A stretch of 64,000 nucleotides of DNA from Spirochaetota bacterium (GCA_016214035.1 JACRPF010000006.1:145458-209457), one strand, 5' to 3'. Shown: positions 34,729-43,775, counted from the first letter of the stretch. Translations and numbers: made by a program. Notes: generated by a model from the sequence alone, not told the origin.

Positions 34729-34755
34729 TATACTGCCGGTATAACGAACGTTCGT
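34729..34755 (+). promoter_or_regulatory. -10 element and palindromic operator of the GH51-like gene
   Basis: TATACT (34729-34734) is followed by the perfect 12-bp palindrome ACGAACGTTCGT (34744-34755), which would lie at the start of the transcript. The central CG resembles LacI-family operators. The -35 is weak. CAGGAG precedes the ATG at 34770. Confidence 0.45.
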
Positions 34756-34769
34756 ATCAGGAGCATTCA

Positions 34770-36758
34770 ATGAAAAAACAGCTCACGATCATAGTACTGC
34801 TTATATGCGCATTATCCCTCGTCGCGGCTGAGGGTTTTATCAACAACGGCGATTTCGAATCCGGCACGGCAAATCCGCCGGACGGCTGGGTCATGTGGGG
34901 GCCCGACCAATTCAAAAAAGCGGAAAACTACACCGCTGACACGGCACACGCGCATAGCGGCAAAGCGTCGTTTCGCATCCATCATCCGGCAAATACGCGT
35001 GGCTACATTATCACCTCGCCGTTCGACAATGCGCTCAAGCCGGAAAAAGGCCAGGCGTATACGATTAGTTTCTGGGTAAAAGCCGACAAGCCCGGCGATG
35101 CGCGGTTCTGGACCGGCGCGTATCTTTCCACCAATCCGCTCAAGGACGGACGCTCACTCGGAAGCTACACGATACCGGTAACCGCGGAATGGAAACAGAT
35201 CACCTATACCTTTACCGAAGGCCTCGACTTCACCGTTGAAGGCTCGCCGCTCGTATATTTCTGCTTTTCTGCTGCGGTGAAACAAGAAGATGAACGGACG
35301 ATTTGGGTTGACGACATCGTCATCACCGCGAAGAAATCGGCGCTGAGCTTCACACTCATCGATGAGAGCACGGTTGCCTACCGGAAACCGCAAAGCAGCC
35401 TCAAACCCGGAAGTACACTCACGATAAGCATCGACCCGTCGAAAACAGTGCGGAAAGCGAACAGGCTCGTCGGCGGCATTTCGTTTCATAAAGTAGCCGG
35501 ATGGGCCGGAAAACCGTATTCCCGCGACGGCAAGTATACGCTCTCGGACGATATGGAAGGCGCCATCAAAGATCTCAAACTGCCGCTCACGCGCATCTAC
35601 GCCATGGGCGACGAACAATTCTCGCTCGAAGAGTCCATCGATAAAGCCGCGGCGCTGCTCGACAAGATCGGTGTGCCCCAGGAAACCGTGGTACTCGAGT
35701 TTGAGAACCAGGGCGCAAAAACGAAACTCGCTCCCGATGTGTGGGTACGCGGCGTGAAATATTCGATGAGCAAAGGGTATAAATTCCGCTACTGGGAGAT
35801 CAGCAACGAGCCGTATCTGAACAGCCCGATTTTCAAGGAACCATCCGATTACGTTGAGCATTACAAAGCGGTAAACGCGGCCATCAAGGCGGTACAGCCG
35901 GAAGCGAAGACCGTCATGTCCACAAAAGGCGATGATTTCAAATGGGGTAATTATCTCCTCGCGGCGCTTGCCGGTCATTACGACCTCGTAGCCCCGCACT
36001 GGTACAGCTGGGCGAAGGGCTTTGATTTCGAGGATACAATGCTCGGTGAGAATTATGACATCGCCTGCCGTATTGCCAAATGGACCGAACTGATAAAGAA
36101 ATATAATCCCGGACGCGACGCCGCGCAGTACGACACCGAGTGGGGTCTTTACACGCCCACGAAGAATGACGAGCCCGGCGAGAAAAACCCGCAGAACGCC
36201 AACATCATGGGTGCTGTATTCCGCGCGGCACGGCTCGTGTATTACACCGGCGACGATATCATACGCGGGGCAACCGCATGGGAAATGTTCGTCAGAAAGC
36301 CCGGTTACGGTTTCTGCACCTTCGAGGCCGGTACCGAGGAAAAGCGCACGTTCCTCTACTGGCTCTACTATTACTACAACCGTTCCGTCGGCGACAATGT
36401 GCTTGCGCTTGACGGCACCGCTCCGTTTTACACGATCAAAAAAGCGCGAACGAAAACCGAAGGCACGGATATCACCGCAACACCCGCGATCATCACCGCA
36501 ACCGCCGACGGCAAACGCATCTACGCGATGCTCGTCAACGGCATGTGGGCAAAGGAATACCCCGCGTCGATAACCGTGAACAACTTTGCACTGAAGACAG
36601 CCACCGGCATACTACTCACGCATGACGACACGAACGCGCTGCCGATACTCGACAGAAAAGAGGATTTTGTGAAACCCTTCGCCCCTGCCGTCTCGGGAAA
36701 CAGCCTCACTTTCACGCTCCCGGCGCACGCGATAGTGTTCCTCAAACTCGAGCAATAA
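34770..36758 (+). CDS. Secreted alpha-L-arabinofuranosidase-like enzyme (GH51/GH39-type) with N-terminal CBM
   Basis: A 662-residue exported protein (signal MKKQLTIIVLLICALSLVAA). Residues 22-190 form a CBM4/CBM9-like jelly roll, opening FINNGDFESGTANPPDGW and closing IWVDDIVIT. The barrel starts about residue 225. E347 in YWEISNEPYL is the expected acid/base and E457 in YDTEWGLY the nucleophile, both clan GH-A positions. A C-terminal beta domain ends AHAIVFLKLE, as in GH51 and GH39 enzymes. Its probable role is to remove arabinose or xylose side chains. It lies upstream of the intracellular GH36-like gene, which has its own promoter; both probably respond to the same sugar signal. Confidence 0.8.
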   Translation: MKKQLTIIVLLICALSLVAAEGFINNGDFESGTANPPDGWVMWGPDQFKKAENYTADTAHAHSGKASFRIHHPANTRGYIITSPFDNALKPEKGQAYTISFWVKADKPGDARFWTGAYLSTNPLKDGRSLGSYTIPVTAEWKQITYTFTEGLDFTVEGSPLVYFCFSAAVKQEDERTIWVDDIVITAKKSALSFTLIDESTVAYRKPQSSLKPGSTLTISIDPSKTVRKANRLVGGISFHKVAGWAGKPYSRDGKYTLSDDMEGAIKDLKLPLTRIYAMGDEQFSLEESIDKAAALLDKIGVPQETVVLEFENQGAKTKLAPDVWVRGVKYSMSKGYKFRYWEISNEPYLNSPIFKEPSDYVEHYKAVNAAIKAVQPEAKTVMSTKGDDFKWGNYLLAALAGHYDLVAPHWYSWAKGFDFEDTMLGENYDIACRIAKWTELIKKYNPGRDAAQYDTEWGLYTPTKNDEPGEKNPQNANIMGAVFRAARLVYYTGDDIIRGATAWEMFVRKPGYGFCTFEAGTEEKRTFLYWLYYYYNRSVGDNVLALDGTAPFYTIKKARTKTEGTDITATPAIITATADGKRIYAMLVNGMWAKEYPASITVNNFALKTATGILLTHDDTNALPILDRKEDFVKPFAPAVSGNSLTFTLPAHAIVFLKLEQ

Positions 36759-36763
36759 TATAC

Positions 36764-36791
36764 TTGACAATATCGTACGGTACTTTATCCT
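36764..36791 (+). promoter_or_regulatory. Predicted promoter of the GH36-like gene
   Basis: TTGACA (36764-36769), 16-base spacer, TATCCT (36786-36791). The spacer contains the small symmetric sequence GTACGGTAC. The ATG at 36865 follows AAGGAAG. Confidence 0.45.
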
Positions 36792-36864
36792 CACCCCATG
36801 AGCGCATCGATGTCGCACACGTATAGCTGCACCCCGGACATGCGCATCAAAGGAAGATGAGTAT

Positions 36865-38811
36865 ATGAAACAGAAACAGATCAAAACCCGCGGCGGACTT
36901 TCCTTTAACACACAACGCGGATGTTTCAGCATCACCGCCGGCGGCCTTACGCTCAAGGACTATACTGTCGCCATCGCGAGCGGCGAAAGTACCATACGCG
37001 GCACCGATATCCGCTGGCACTCATCCGTAAGCGGTGAAACTCAAACCATAACCGGCACGGGCAAAGGCGTTACCGTAACGCTCACGATATCATCTTTCAA
37101 GGACAACGAAAGTCATCGAATCGTCATCGGCGGCGAAATACGCTTTACCAAAGCGATGTCCTGCGAACGCATCGACATTCTGCATCCCGTTTCCTCCGGC
37201 ACTGTTTCGGTACTATCCATGCTCACGCACGGACACGTCATGGGCGGCTGCAATCTCTTCACGTTTCCGGGCACGAAGGCGCAGAAAAAGCCCTTCGAAA
37301 GCTGGCACTTTGCGGCATTCAAAACGGCGAATGATTTTTCGCTTGCGAGTTTCGACCTCAAAGAAACGTATCCATGCATATTCACCGGTATGCGTACGAT
37401 GAAAAATGTTCAGGCATTCACCGCTTCCATGCGCACCGAGGCGGATGTAAAAAAAGGCGACATCATCCGGCTTCAACCGCTCACTATAACATCCGGCAGC
37501 AACGGCCATGCGATGCTTGAACGTTACGGCGAACGTCAGTCTTCATCGAAAAAGGACTTCTCCAAACGGCCGATTATGTGGAACAGCTGGGATTATTACC
37601 GCTGGTGCATCAGCGAGGCCGAGGTTATGGAGAACGTGGAGTTCATCGCGAACGATCCGGTGTTATCAAAGCACGTGGAGTATATCGTGGTGGACGACGG
37701 CTGGCAGTACGCGTACGGCGACTGGGAGGTCAATTACAAATTCCCGTCCGGCATGGACGGCCTTGCAAGGAAGATACAAGCAAAGGGGATGAAGGCGGGC
37801 CTCTGGTTCGCTCCGTTTATCGTTGAAGAGCACAGTACCATCGCCGACTGGCATCCCGATATGCTCGTGACCGGCGACAAAAGACTGCCGGGGCTCGCAT
37901 TCTCCTGCATGAAGCGCATGGGGTTTATCCTTGACGCCGCATCAAGAAATGGCGGAAAATTCCTCGCCGACATCTTCGCGCGATACCGTTCCATGGGATA
38001 CGATTATTTCAAACTCGATTTCCTCCGCTATCTGCAGAACGGCGTTTACTATAACAACGGCGAACGGCCGGCAAAAGGAAAGCTCATGCGCGATGCGCTT
38101 CAGAACATCCGTAATGCCGCCGGAAATGACGCACACATACTCGGCTGCAATTTCCCGTTTGAGGCGGGCGACGGCATCGTTGACAGCACGCGCGTATCAT
38201 CCGATGTCGCACCGCGCTGGGAGAACGTGAAGATAAACGTAAAATCCATGGCTGCCCGCTACTGGATGAACCGCGTGCTCTGGTGGAGCGATCCGGACTT
38301 CGCCGTCTGCCGGGGCGACGACACCAGCGACGATACAGACCTCCGCCGCATGAATCCGCTCAATGTATTCCTCGACATGAAGAATCAGAACACCGGAATG
38401 AAAGAGCGATGGGACAACTTTGTCACCTACGACGAGGCGCGTGTGCTCATGTCGCTTGCCGTGGTCAACGGCGGCGTCATCGCACTTTCGGACAAGCTTA
38501 CACGGCTCAACGAACGCGGGCTCGATCTTGTACGTAAAACCGTGGCGGCGGATGATCGCGGACGCGGCGTACCCATCGACCTCTTCGAACACGAATACCC
38601 CGAGCGATGGGTACAGATGAATGACAAGGGCAGACGATATCTTTTCGTCAATTACGCCGACAACGCTAAAAGGCTCACTATCAAGAGCACGGATATAGAT
38701 ACGACGCTTCAGTATCGTGATTTCTGGACCGGTGAGCCGGTAATGTTAACCAAAGACTCGTTCACCGTGACAATATCCAAACACTCGTGCCTGTTTCTCG
38801 AATCGATATAG
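36865..38811 (+). CDS. Cytoplasmic alpha-galactosidase-like enzyme (GH36/GH31 clan GH-D)
   Basis: A 648-residue protein without a signal peptide. An N-terminal beta-sandwich (to about residue 225) precedes the barrel, which begins IMWNSWDYYRW. The nucleophile is D385 in YFKLDFL and the acid/base D447 in RVSSDVAPRW, the two hallmarks of GH36. VDDGWQYAYGDW and GLWFAPF are further family blocks. A C-terminal beta domain ends SKHSCLFLES. It probably cleaves alpha-galactosides after import. A three-codon ORF (ATGAGTATATGA) overlaps the start region and could affect initiation. The MFS transporter gene converges immediately downstream. Confidence 0.85.
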   Translation: MKQKQIKTRGGLSFNTQRGCFSITAGGLTLKDYTVAIASGESTIRGTDIRWHSSVSGETQTITGTGKGVTVTLTISSFKDNESHRIVIGGEIRFTKAMSCERIDILHPVSSGTVSVLSMLTHGHVMGGCNLFTFPGTKAQKKPFESWHFAAFKTANDFSLASFDLKETYPCIFTGMRTMKNVQAFTASMRTEADVKKGDIIRLQPLTITSGSNGHAMLERYGERQSSSKKDFSKRPIMWNSWDYYRWCISEAEVMENVEFIANDPVLSKHVEYIVVDDGWQYAYGDWEVNYKFPSGMDGLARKIQAKGMKAGLWFAPFIVEEHSTIADWHPDMLVTGDKRLPGLAFSCMKRMGFILDAASRNGGKFLADIFARYRSMGYDYFKLDFLRYLQNGVYYNNGERPAKGKLMRDALQNIRNAAGNDAHILGCNFPFEAGDGIVDSTRVSSDVAPRWENVKINVKSMAARYWMNRVLWWSDPDFAVCRGDDTSDDTDLRRMNPLNVFLDMKNQNTGMKERWDNFVTYDEARVLMSLAVVNGGVIALSDKLTRLNERGLDLVRKTVAADDRGRGVPIDLFEHEYPERWVQMNDKGRRYLFVNYADNAKRLTIKSTDIDTTLQYRDFWTGEPVMLTKDSFTVTISKHSCLFLESI

Positions 38812-38817
38812 GCAACG

Positions 38818-40221
38818 TCAGTCATCTTTCTTTTCATGATGTCGCGGCGCATTTAACCGCCGGAAGATGAGCGCGGGCAGCGCCACCATGCGTGACGGCC
38901 AGTCTTCTATGATAGCGGCAATCACATCGCGCGGATGGGCGCTTTCCGGTTCTTTTATGCGCAGCGCAAGCGGGATACAGAGTATGCGGAGCACCGTGCT
39001 CAACAGGAACAGATACTGATAATTATTCCACGTATGTCCGAAGAGCCCGATATCATGCCCTTCCCAGAGCTGAAGCAGTACGCCGCCGACGATAGCCGAT
39101 AATCCACCGGCGAGACCCGGTAGCGATGCGATTGCCGCTGCGAACATGCCGCGGTTCTCGCGCGGAGCCATGCGGAGCATGAACCCGTTCGTCGAAAGCT
39201 GCTGGCCGACGTTGAGCATATTGTCCGCGATGAAAAATATCGACAGGCCCCAGAAGGCGGTCTCTTTTGTTATGAAAAAAAAGATGAGCGGAGCAAGCGG
39301 CTTGAGCGCTGTGCAGAGCACCAGTACCGGACGGCTCCCGTAGCGGTCGATGAGTTTTCCCAACGGTTTGGCGCCTAACGCGCTACCGATGCCGGGTGTC
39401 CACCAGATTATCATCACCTGCCAGAGCGGAAGTCCCAGCACCTTGAGTACATAGAGGAGCATGAATACCGCGGCGATCATCGCGGATGCCGCATACGCAC
39501 AGTTCCAGATCATGTAGCTTCTGAACTGCGGCTGACGCATCGGCTCGAGTATCGTTTCGAGGATGGGACGCACATGCACCGGCGCGGGTTCGGGCTCATG
39601 TATCCACAGAAAAAGGATGATATCCACAACACCGGCGAGAACACCGCAGATGACGACGATGGTGAACGCCTCAGGCAGTGTTAATCCCAGCGAAGCATAT
39701 TTGAAGCCGAACACCGTGAGCGGGATATATGCGATGAGCCACACGATCTGCTGCCAGCGCACACGCCCGCCCCAGTAACGACTGATGATGCGCCGCGGGA
39801 TAAGGTCCCCCATCCATGAGAACCATATCGGCGGACCTATGTTCTGCAGAAGATTGGAAAGCGCGAGCATCACGAGCATGAGCGCGATGCGTGTTGACAC
39901 CGCAAGTCCCGGAATGAGCGGCGTGAGCACTACACCGAGCCACATGATGCGCCCCGATATTATCAGCCACATGAAAACCGCACGCCGGGAGCGTAGCCGG
40001 TTGCTCCATAACGCTCCCAGGAACTGGAAACTGACCATTATCATGGGAATGCCGCTGAGTATGCCGAAATGGACTTCGGTAAAACCGAGCTTGCGGAAAT
40101 AGTCGGTGGCCATCGGGCTGCCGACAGCGGCGCCGTAGAGCATCGCAAGACAGCCGGCAACGGTAACCAGCGCAAGCGAACGCTGCAGTATTGAGGGAAG
40201 TTTCACGGATGGTTTGTTCAT
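38818..40221 (-). CDS. MFS transporter, probable sugar or oligosaccharide carrier
   Basis: A 467-residue membrane protein with about twelve hydrophobic segments in two halves joined by a cytoplasmic loop near residues 205-230 (HEPEPAPVHVRP). Motifs typical of this branch are GPPIWFSWMGDLIPRR after segment 4 and GSALGAKPLGKLIDRYGSR after segment 8, the second being the MFS A-motif. Such transporters are often found beside glycosidase genes. Its gene converges with GH36, ending 6 bases from it. Substrate specificity cannot be read from sequence, but oligosaccharide import for the intracellular GH36 enzyme fits. Confidence 0.85.
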   Translation of the reverse strand: MNKPSVKLPSILQRSLALVTVAGCLAMLYGAAVGSPMATDYFRKLGFTEVHFGILSGIPMIMVSFQFLGALWSNRLRSRRAVFMWLIISGRIMWLGVVLTPLIPGLAVSTRIALMLVMLALSNLLQNIGPPIWFSWMGDLIPRRIISRYWGGRVRWQQIVWLIAYIPLTVFGFKYASLGLTLPEAFTIVVICGVLAGVVDIILFLWIHEPEPAPVHVRPILETILEPMRQPQFRSYMIWNCAYAASAMIAAVFMLLYVLKVLGLPLWQVMIIWWTPGIGSALGAKPLGKLIDRYGSRPVLVLCTALKPLAPLIFFFITKETAFWGLSIFFIADNMLNVGQQLSTNGFMLRMAPRENRGMFAAAIASLPGLAGGLSAIVGGVLLQLWEGHDIGLFGHTWNNYQYLFLLSTVLRILCIPLALRIKEPESAHPRDVIAAIIEDWPSRMVALPALIFRRLNAPRHHEKKDD

Positions 40222-40361
40222 ACGAGGTGCCTTCGCGATAAGTATACATCCTCTGCCCTATTTCATCAAATCACGTCTGCGCTGTTACACAGAGTGGCCG
40301 GATATCATTGCAATATTCGGTGATACCGGTAAAATATGCATCAGCAGCCTGCGGAGTGCGC

Positions 40362-40691
40362 ATGAACATACAGACCGAGATACAAAACAACATGCTGATA
40401 TTCACCCTGAACGGCGAGGTGGATATGTATCAGACCGCCGAGATCAGAAACCAGCTTGATGAACTGTTATCCACAAACTCCGGTATCGAACATATCCTAT
40501 TCGATTGCACCGCGGTAAAATATATGGATTCTAGCGGCGTGGGTCTTTTCGTCACCGTACGCAACAGGATGAAAAAACAGGGCATACGATTTTCGCTTTG
40601 CGGCCTGCGCGATCAGGTGAAAAAGCTCTTTGAACTTTCCGCCATCAGCAGTCTTTTCACGGTATTCCCGAAACGAAGCGACGTCGTCTGA
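40362..40691 (+). CDS. STAS-domain anti-sigma factor antagonist
   Basis: Started at ATG 40362 (GGAG upstream), the protein is 109 residues, the size of SpoIIAA/RsbV proteins; the track's extra 18 residues lack homology features. The block DCTAVKYMDSSGVGLFV contains the serine that anti-sigma kinases phosphorylate. Strand and helix order match a single STAS domain without a transmembrane part. In the known system it binds and sequesters an anti-sigma factor, releasing an alternative sigma factor. The expected RsbW-like kinase and PP2C phosphatase are not in the window. Confidence 0.92.
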   Translation: MNIQTEIQNNMLIFTLNGEVDMYQTAEIRNQLDELLSTNSGIEHILFDCTAVKYMDSSGVGLFVTVRNRMKKQGIRFSLCGLRDQVKKLFELSAISSLFTVFPKRSDVV

Positions 40692-40699
40692 CGCGTCGC

Positions 40700-41455
40700 C
40701 TATGTCTGTTGTGAACTGAAGGTGACGTTTGATACCGGGCGGGTTACGCCGTCCGGGAACGTTATCATGAGCGCTCCGGTCTCCGTTATTTCCTTGATCA
40801 CACCCGTCATCTCTTTTCCCTCATGCACAAAGCGCCTCTTCGTGCCGTAGAGCCGGTGATACGGACGCATGAGTTCGATAAAAAGCGCCGTCTCACCTGA
40901 CAGATACGCCTGATATCTGAAGAACATTTTTATAAAGCCGTTTATCAGTTCGTTCACATCGCCGTTGTATCCGTGCGCCGCAAGCGACGTGGCCGCAAAT
41001 CCGCTGTCTGGGGCTATCGCGTCGCCTGAAACGTTGATACCGATGCCGATGACCATGCGCTCGATAGCACCCGCTGCCGAATACAGCGACTCGATGAGTA
41101 TTCCCGCAAGCTTCGCGTCGCCGATATAGATATCGTTCGGATATTTTATTGAAACCCCGGCCGATACATACTGCTCTATCGCCTTGACGAGACAATAGCC
41201 CGTATAGAGCGACAGAAGCGTGTCCCCGCGAAGCGCCGGTGCAGGCAGCGCAAGCGTCATCATGATATCGCCCCGCGCTGAGCGCCACGGTCTTTTAAAC
41301 CGTCCGTAGCCGCCGGTCTGTTCATACGCGAGCACCAGCGCGGCTTTCGCAAGCGGCATGGTCTTCGCGTACGTGTTCGTCGAATCGACCGAATCGACTA
41401 CGACGACGTCCACCGGTGTGCCGGCGGTCAATGTTTCCGAATGGTACGTGAACAT
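40700..41455 (-). CDS. birA: Biotin-[acetyl-CoA-carboxylase] ligase
   Basis: A BirA-type biotin protein ligase of about 251 residues, lacking the N-terminal DNA-binding domain of E. coli BirA, so probably not a repressor. VDSTNTYAK opens the catalytic domain; GGYGRFKRPWRSARGDI corresponds to the biotinyl-adenylate loop, though the usual GRGRRGR is altered to GGYGRFKR; KYPNDIYIGDAKLAGILIE is the ATP/biotin block. The C-terminal 45 residues form the SH3-like domain. Starts at 41473 and 41455 are both open. It follows ilvN on the same strand by about 40 bases and may be part of the ilvBN transcript. Confidence 0.9.
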   Translation of the reverse strand: MFTYHSETLTAGTPVDVVVVDSVDSTNTYAKTMPLAKAALVLAYEQTGGYGRFKRPWRSARGDIMMTLALPAPALRGDTLLSLYTGYCLVKAIEQYVSAGVSIKYPNDIYIGDAKLAGILIESLYSAAGAIERMVIGIGINVSGDAIAPDSGFAATSLAAHGYNGDVNELINGFIKMFFRYQAYLSGETALFIELMRPYHRLYGTKRRFVHEGKEMTGVIKEITETGALMITFPDGVTRPVSNVTFSSQQT

Positions 41456-41497
41456 GACGACATTATAGTACAATCTGCGGCGTTGACAAGCGGTATA

Positions 41498-41782
41498 TCA
41501 GACTTCATCAAAGACACGGTGTATGCGCTCATACACCGTGTCACCGGCGTCATCGGCCACGGTAACACTCCGCACATCGACGAGCTTTTTTATCTGTTTG
41601 ACGATTTGCGTAAGTCTTCCGTCATGTGCCACGAGTATATACATCCTGCTGAGTGTCTCATCGATGGGGGCGCAGGCGATGGCCTCCATGTTGTACGCAC
41701 GTCGTGAAAAAAGTCCCGTCACATGCGACATGACCCCCGGATGATTCCTGACATCTATTTTAAGCAGTGCGCGGTTATTCAT
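41498..41782 (-). CDS. ilvN: Acetolactate synthase small regulatory subunit
   Basis: A 94-residue single ACT-domain protein like E. coli IlvN (96 residues), shorter than the two-domain IlvH type. It opens RALLKIDVRNHPGVMSHVTGLF, the effector-binding ACT motif, and continues with RRAYNMEAIA. It binds valine for feedback inhibition and stimulates the catalytic subunit. Its ATG overlaps the ilvB stop by 4 bases (ATGA). The 3' end of the reading frame contains a perfect 13-bp inverted repeat, listed separately. The transcript is controlled by the valine-rich attenuator 1.9 kb upstream. Confidence 0.93.
   Translation of the reverse strand: MNNRALLKIDVRNHPGVMSHVTGLFSRRAYNMEAIACAPIDETLSRMYILVAHDGRLTQIVKQIKKLVDVRSVTVADDAGDTVYERIHRVFDEV
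41513..41542 (-). repeat. Perfect 13-bp hairpin inside the ilvN 3' coding end
   Basis: GACACGGTGTATG, 4-base loop, CATACACCGTGTC. It encodes DTVYERIHRV of IlvN and ends 15 bases before the stop codon. There is no U-tract after it, so it is not an ordinary terminator. It may stabilise or process the mRNA between ilvN and birA. Confidence 0.85.
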
Positions 41783-43428
41783 AGTTCAGCTCCTATCATC
41801 TCATGATTCGCTTTACCCGGCGGCACGATCGGGTACACGTTCGCATCGGCGGGTATCGCCACGTCGATGAAGAGTGGCGCTTTCCCCGCGCTGTTCGACC
41901 GCAGCACATCGGCTATCGTTTCAGGCGTTGCACGCATCGCCGTTATGCCGAAACCGCGCGCGATGGTGACGAAATCGGGGTTCTTCTGAAACCGTGACGC
42001 AATATACCGCTTGCCGAAAAACAGTTCCTGCTGCTGACGCACCAGTCCCAGATGACCGTTGTTGAAAAGTATTATCGTCACCGGCAGATTGAGTTCCGCA
42101 AGCGTTGCAAGCTCCTGTATGTTCATGAGTATCGATCCGTCGCCGCTCATGCAGCAGACAGGTGTATCGGGATTGACAAGCGATGCGCCTATCGCCGCGG
42201 GCAGACCGAAGCCCATGGTTCCGAGGCCGCCCGACGTGAGCAGTTGCCGGGGACGCACGCAGTTCCACGTCTGCGCCGTCCACATCTGATGCTGCCCCAC
42301 GTCGGTGGTGACAATAACATTGTCGCCGAAATAGGACTGTGCCGCGGCGACCACATGCGCCGGATGCGTGTCGCTCACGGTGAGCGGCGGATGCATCGAT
42401 TTCAGTTCGGCGATACGCGCGCGCCAGGCGCTTCGTTTATTTTCCGTAATATGCGGCAGAAGAAGTTTCAGCGTCTGTGAAACATCGGCCACGATATGCA
42501 TATCCGTGGCCCGTATCTTCCCTATCTCCGCGTCGTCGATATCCACATGTATCACGGACGCATCGGGACAGAATGCGTCGCTGCGCCCTGTCGCCCGGTC
42601 ATCAAAACGGGCACCGAGCACGATGAGAAGATCAGTCTCTTTTGACAGATGATTCGTGGCGCTTTTGCCATGCATGCCGAGCATACCGAGATCGAGCGCG
42701 TCACCTGAAGGAAAAACACCGGCACCCATGAGCGTATGCACCGCCGGTATGCCGTTGCGATGCGCAAGCTCCCGGATGAGCTCCGACGCGCCGTTGTGTA
42801 TGCATCCTCCGCCGATGTACAGCAGCGGACGTTTCGCCGCAGTAATCATGGATGCGATGGTACGCAGTGACTGTTCATCGGGAGCCGGTTTCGCATCAAT
42901 GGCCGAACGCTCCGGAAAAGCGTCAACGCTCACCGGCGACAGCTGCACGTCCTTGGGGATATCCACGAGCACCGGCCCCTGCCTCCCCGATGCCGCAATA
43001 CGAAACGCCTCGGGAATAACCTCAAGCAGTTCCGACGCCGAACGCACCAGAAAATTATGCTTGGTTATCGGTATCGTCATGCCGTAGATGTCTATCTCCT
43101 GAAACGCATCGGTGCCGATCAGTGCTGTCGACACCTGTCCTGTTATCGCCACAATGGGCACCGAATCCATCTTCGCGTCTGCCAATGCGGTGATGAGATT
43201 CGTCGCGCCCGGACCCGATGTTGCAAAGCACACCGCCGTTTTCCCCGTTGAGCGGGACATCCCCTGTGCGAGAAAGCCCGCTGCCTGTTCATGCCGGACG
43301 AGTATATGGCGTATGCTGCTTGCATATAACGCGTCGTAGAGCGGCAGATTGGTGCCGCCGGGAATACCGGCAATGACCGATATTCCCTCCCGTTCGAGTA
43401 ATCTGATGGTGAGTTCCGCTCCGTTCAT
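41779..43428 (-). CDS. ilvB: Acetolactate synthase large subunit
   Basis: Thiamine-diphosphate enzyme that joins two pyruvates, or pyruvate and 2-ketobutyrate, at the first shared step of branched-chain amino acid synthesis. The start at ATG 43428 has AGGAG six bases upstream, giving MNGAELTIRLLEREG and 549 residues; the track start at 43467 lacks an SD. VRHEQAAGFLAQG carries the cofactor-activating glutamate, and GDGSILMNIQELATLAELN...NN is the thiamine-diphosphate/Mg motif. The FAD-domain block FDDRATGR is also present. It overlaps ilvN by 4 bases. An attenuator and a structured 5' region precede it. Confidence 0.96.
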   Translation of the reverse strand: MNGAELTIRLLEREGISVIAGIPGGTNLPLYDALYASSIRHILVRHEQAAGFLAQGMSRSTGKTAVCFATSGPGATNLITALADAKMDSVPIVAITGQVSTALIGTDAFQEIDIYGMTIPITKHNFLVRSASELLEVIPEAFRIAASGRQGPVLVDIPKDVQLSPVSVDAFPERSAIDAKPAPDEQSLRTIASMITAAKRPLLYIGGGCIHNGASELIRELAHRNGIPAVHTLMGAGVFPSGDALDLGMLGMHGKSATNHLSKETDLLIVLGARFDDRATGRSDAFCPDASVIHVDIDDAEIGKIRATDMHIVADVSQTLKLLLPHITENKRSAWRARIAELKSMHPPLTVSDTHPAHVVAAAQSYFGDNVIVTTDVGQHQMWTAQTWNCVRPRQLLTSGGLGTMGFGLPAAIGASLVNPDTPVCCMSGDGSILMNIQELATLAELNLPVTIILFNNGHLGLVRQQQELFFGKRYIASRFQKNPDFVTIARGFGITAMRATPETIADVLRSNSAGKAPLFIDVAIPADANVYPIVPPGKANHEMIGAEL

Positions 43429-43479
43429 TGATGGCTCCTGTGCATAAATATTTGGTTCTTCTTTCATACATCGTATTTT

Positions 43480-43596
43480 CTAAATATACTGTCGCTCCCG
43501 CAGTGCATCCAGCACTGCTTGCGCTAGCGTTGCGCGGGTGTCCAAATATAATTCGCACCTCCTGTGCGTGTTCTTCTGTGAATGCAGTTTTTTCAT
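43480..43596 (-). other. Possible small ORF in the ilvB leader, between the attenuator and ilvB
   Basis: ATG 43596 opens a 38-codon frame ending LDTRATLAQAVLDALRERQYI. An overlapping frame from ATG 43609 reads MNKNHEKTAFTEEHAQEVRI. An AGGAGG motif lies inside both at about 43563-43558. Joined by a one-base shift, the two halves would look like one small protein, so this could be a decayed or frameshifted gene. The DNA also holds GCAGTGC-ATCCA-GCACTGC, a perfect 7-bp hairpin (43500-43518). Coding status is unproven. Confidence 0.3.
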
Positions 43597-43628
43597 GATT
43601 TTTGTTCATATTCAAAGCCCCGCGCAAT

Positions 43629-43664
43629 AAAAAACGCCCTGCCAGTTGTTACCGGCAGAGCGTT
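43629..43664 (-). terminator. Rho-independent terminator of the ilv attenuator
   Basis: On the minus strand AACGCTCTGCC, 10-base loop, GGCAGGGCGTT forms 11 pairs with one G-U, and the run of six T begins within the stem. It lies 23 bases after the leader-peptide stop and about 200 bases before the ilvB ATG. Confidence 0.88.
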
Positions 43665-43687
43665 ATTATCGCTTGAAAGACCGGCGC

Positions 43688-43759
43688 CTAGACCACCACT
43701 ACTGCTACCTTTACTACGGAAACGGTTTCCGCGATGTGTGTGGTTGTCTGGCGCATCAT
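43688..43759 (-). CDS. Valine-rich leader peptide of ilvBN (attenuator)
   Basis: Too short for the ORF track. ATG 43759 with AAAGGA about 4 bases upstream encodes MMRQTTTHIAETVSVVKVAV followed by VVV and TAG: 23 residues with 9 valines, 8 of them in the last 9 positions apart from K and A. This is the classic composition of a ribosome-mediated attenuator that senses charged tRNA-Val, comparable in logic to IvbL of E. coli. Slow translation at the valine codons would favour an antiterminator over the hairpin that follows; fast translation would allow termination. I did not find a single unambiguous antiterminator by eye. Confidence 0.88.
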   Translation of the reverse strand: MMRQTTTHIAETVSVVKVAVVVV

Positions 43760-43775
43760 TGATTCCTTTAGCAGT

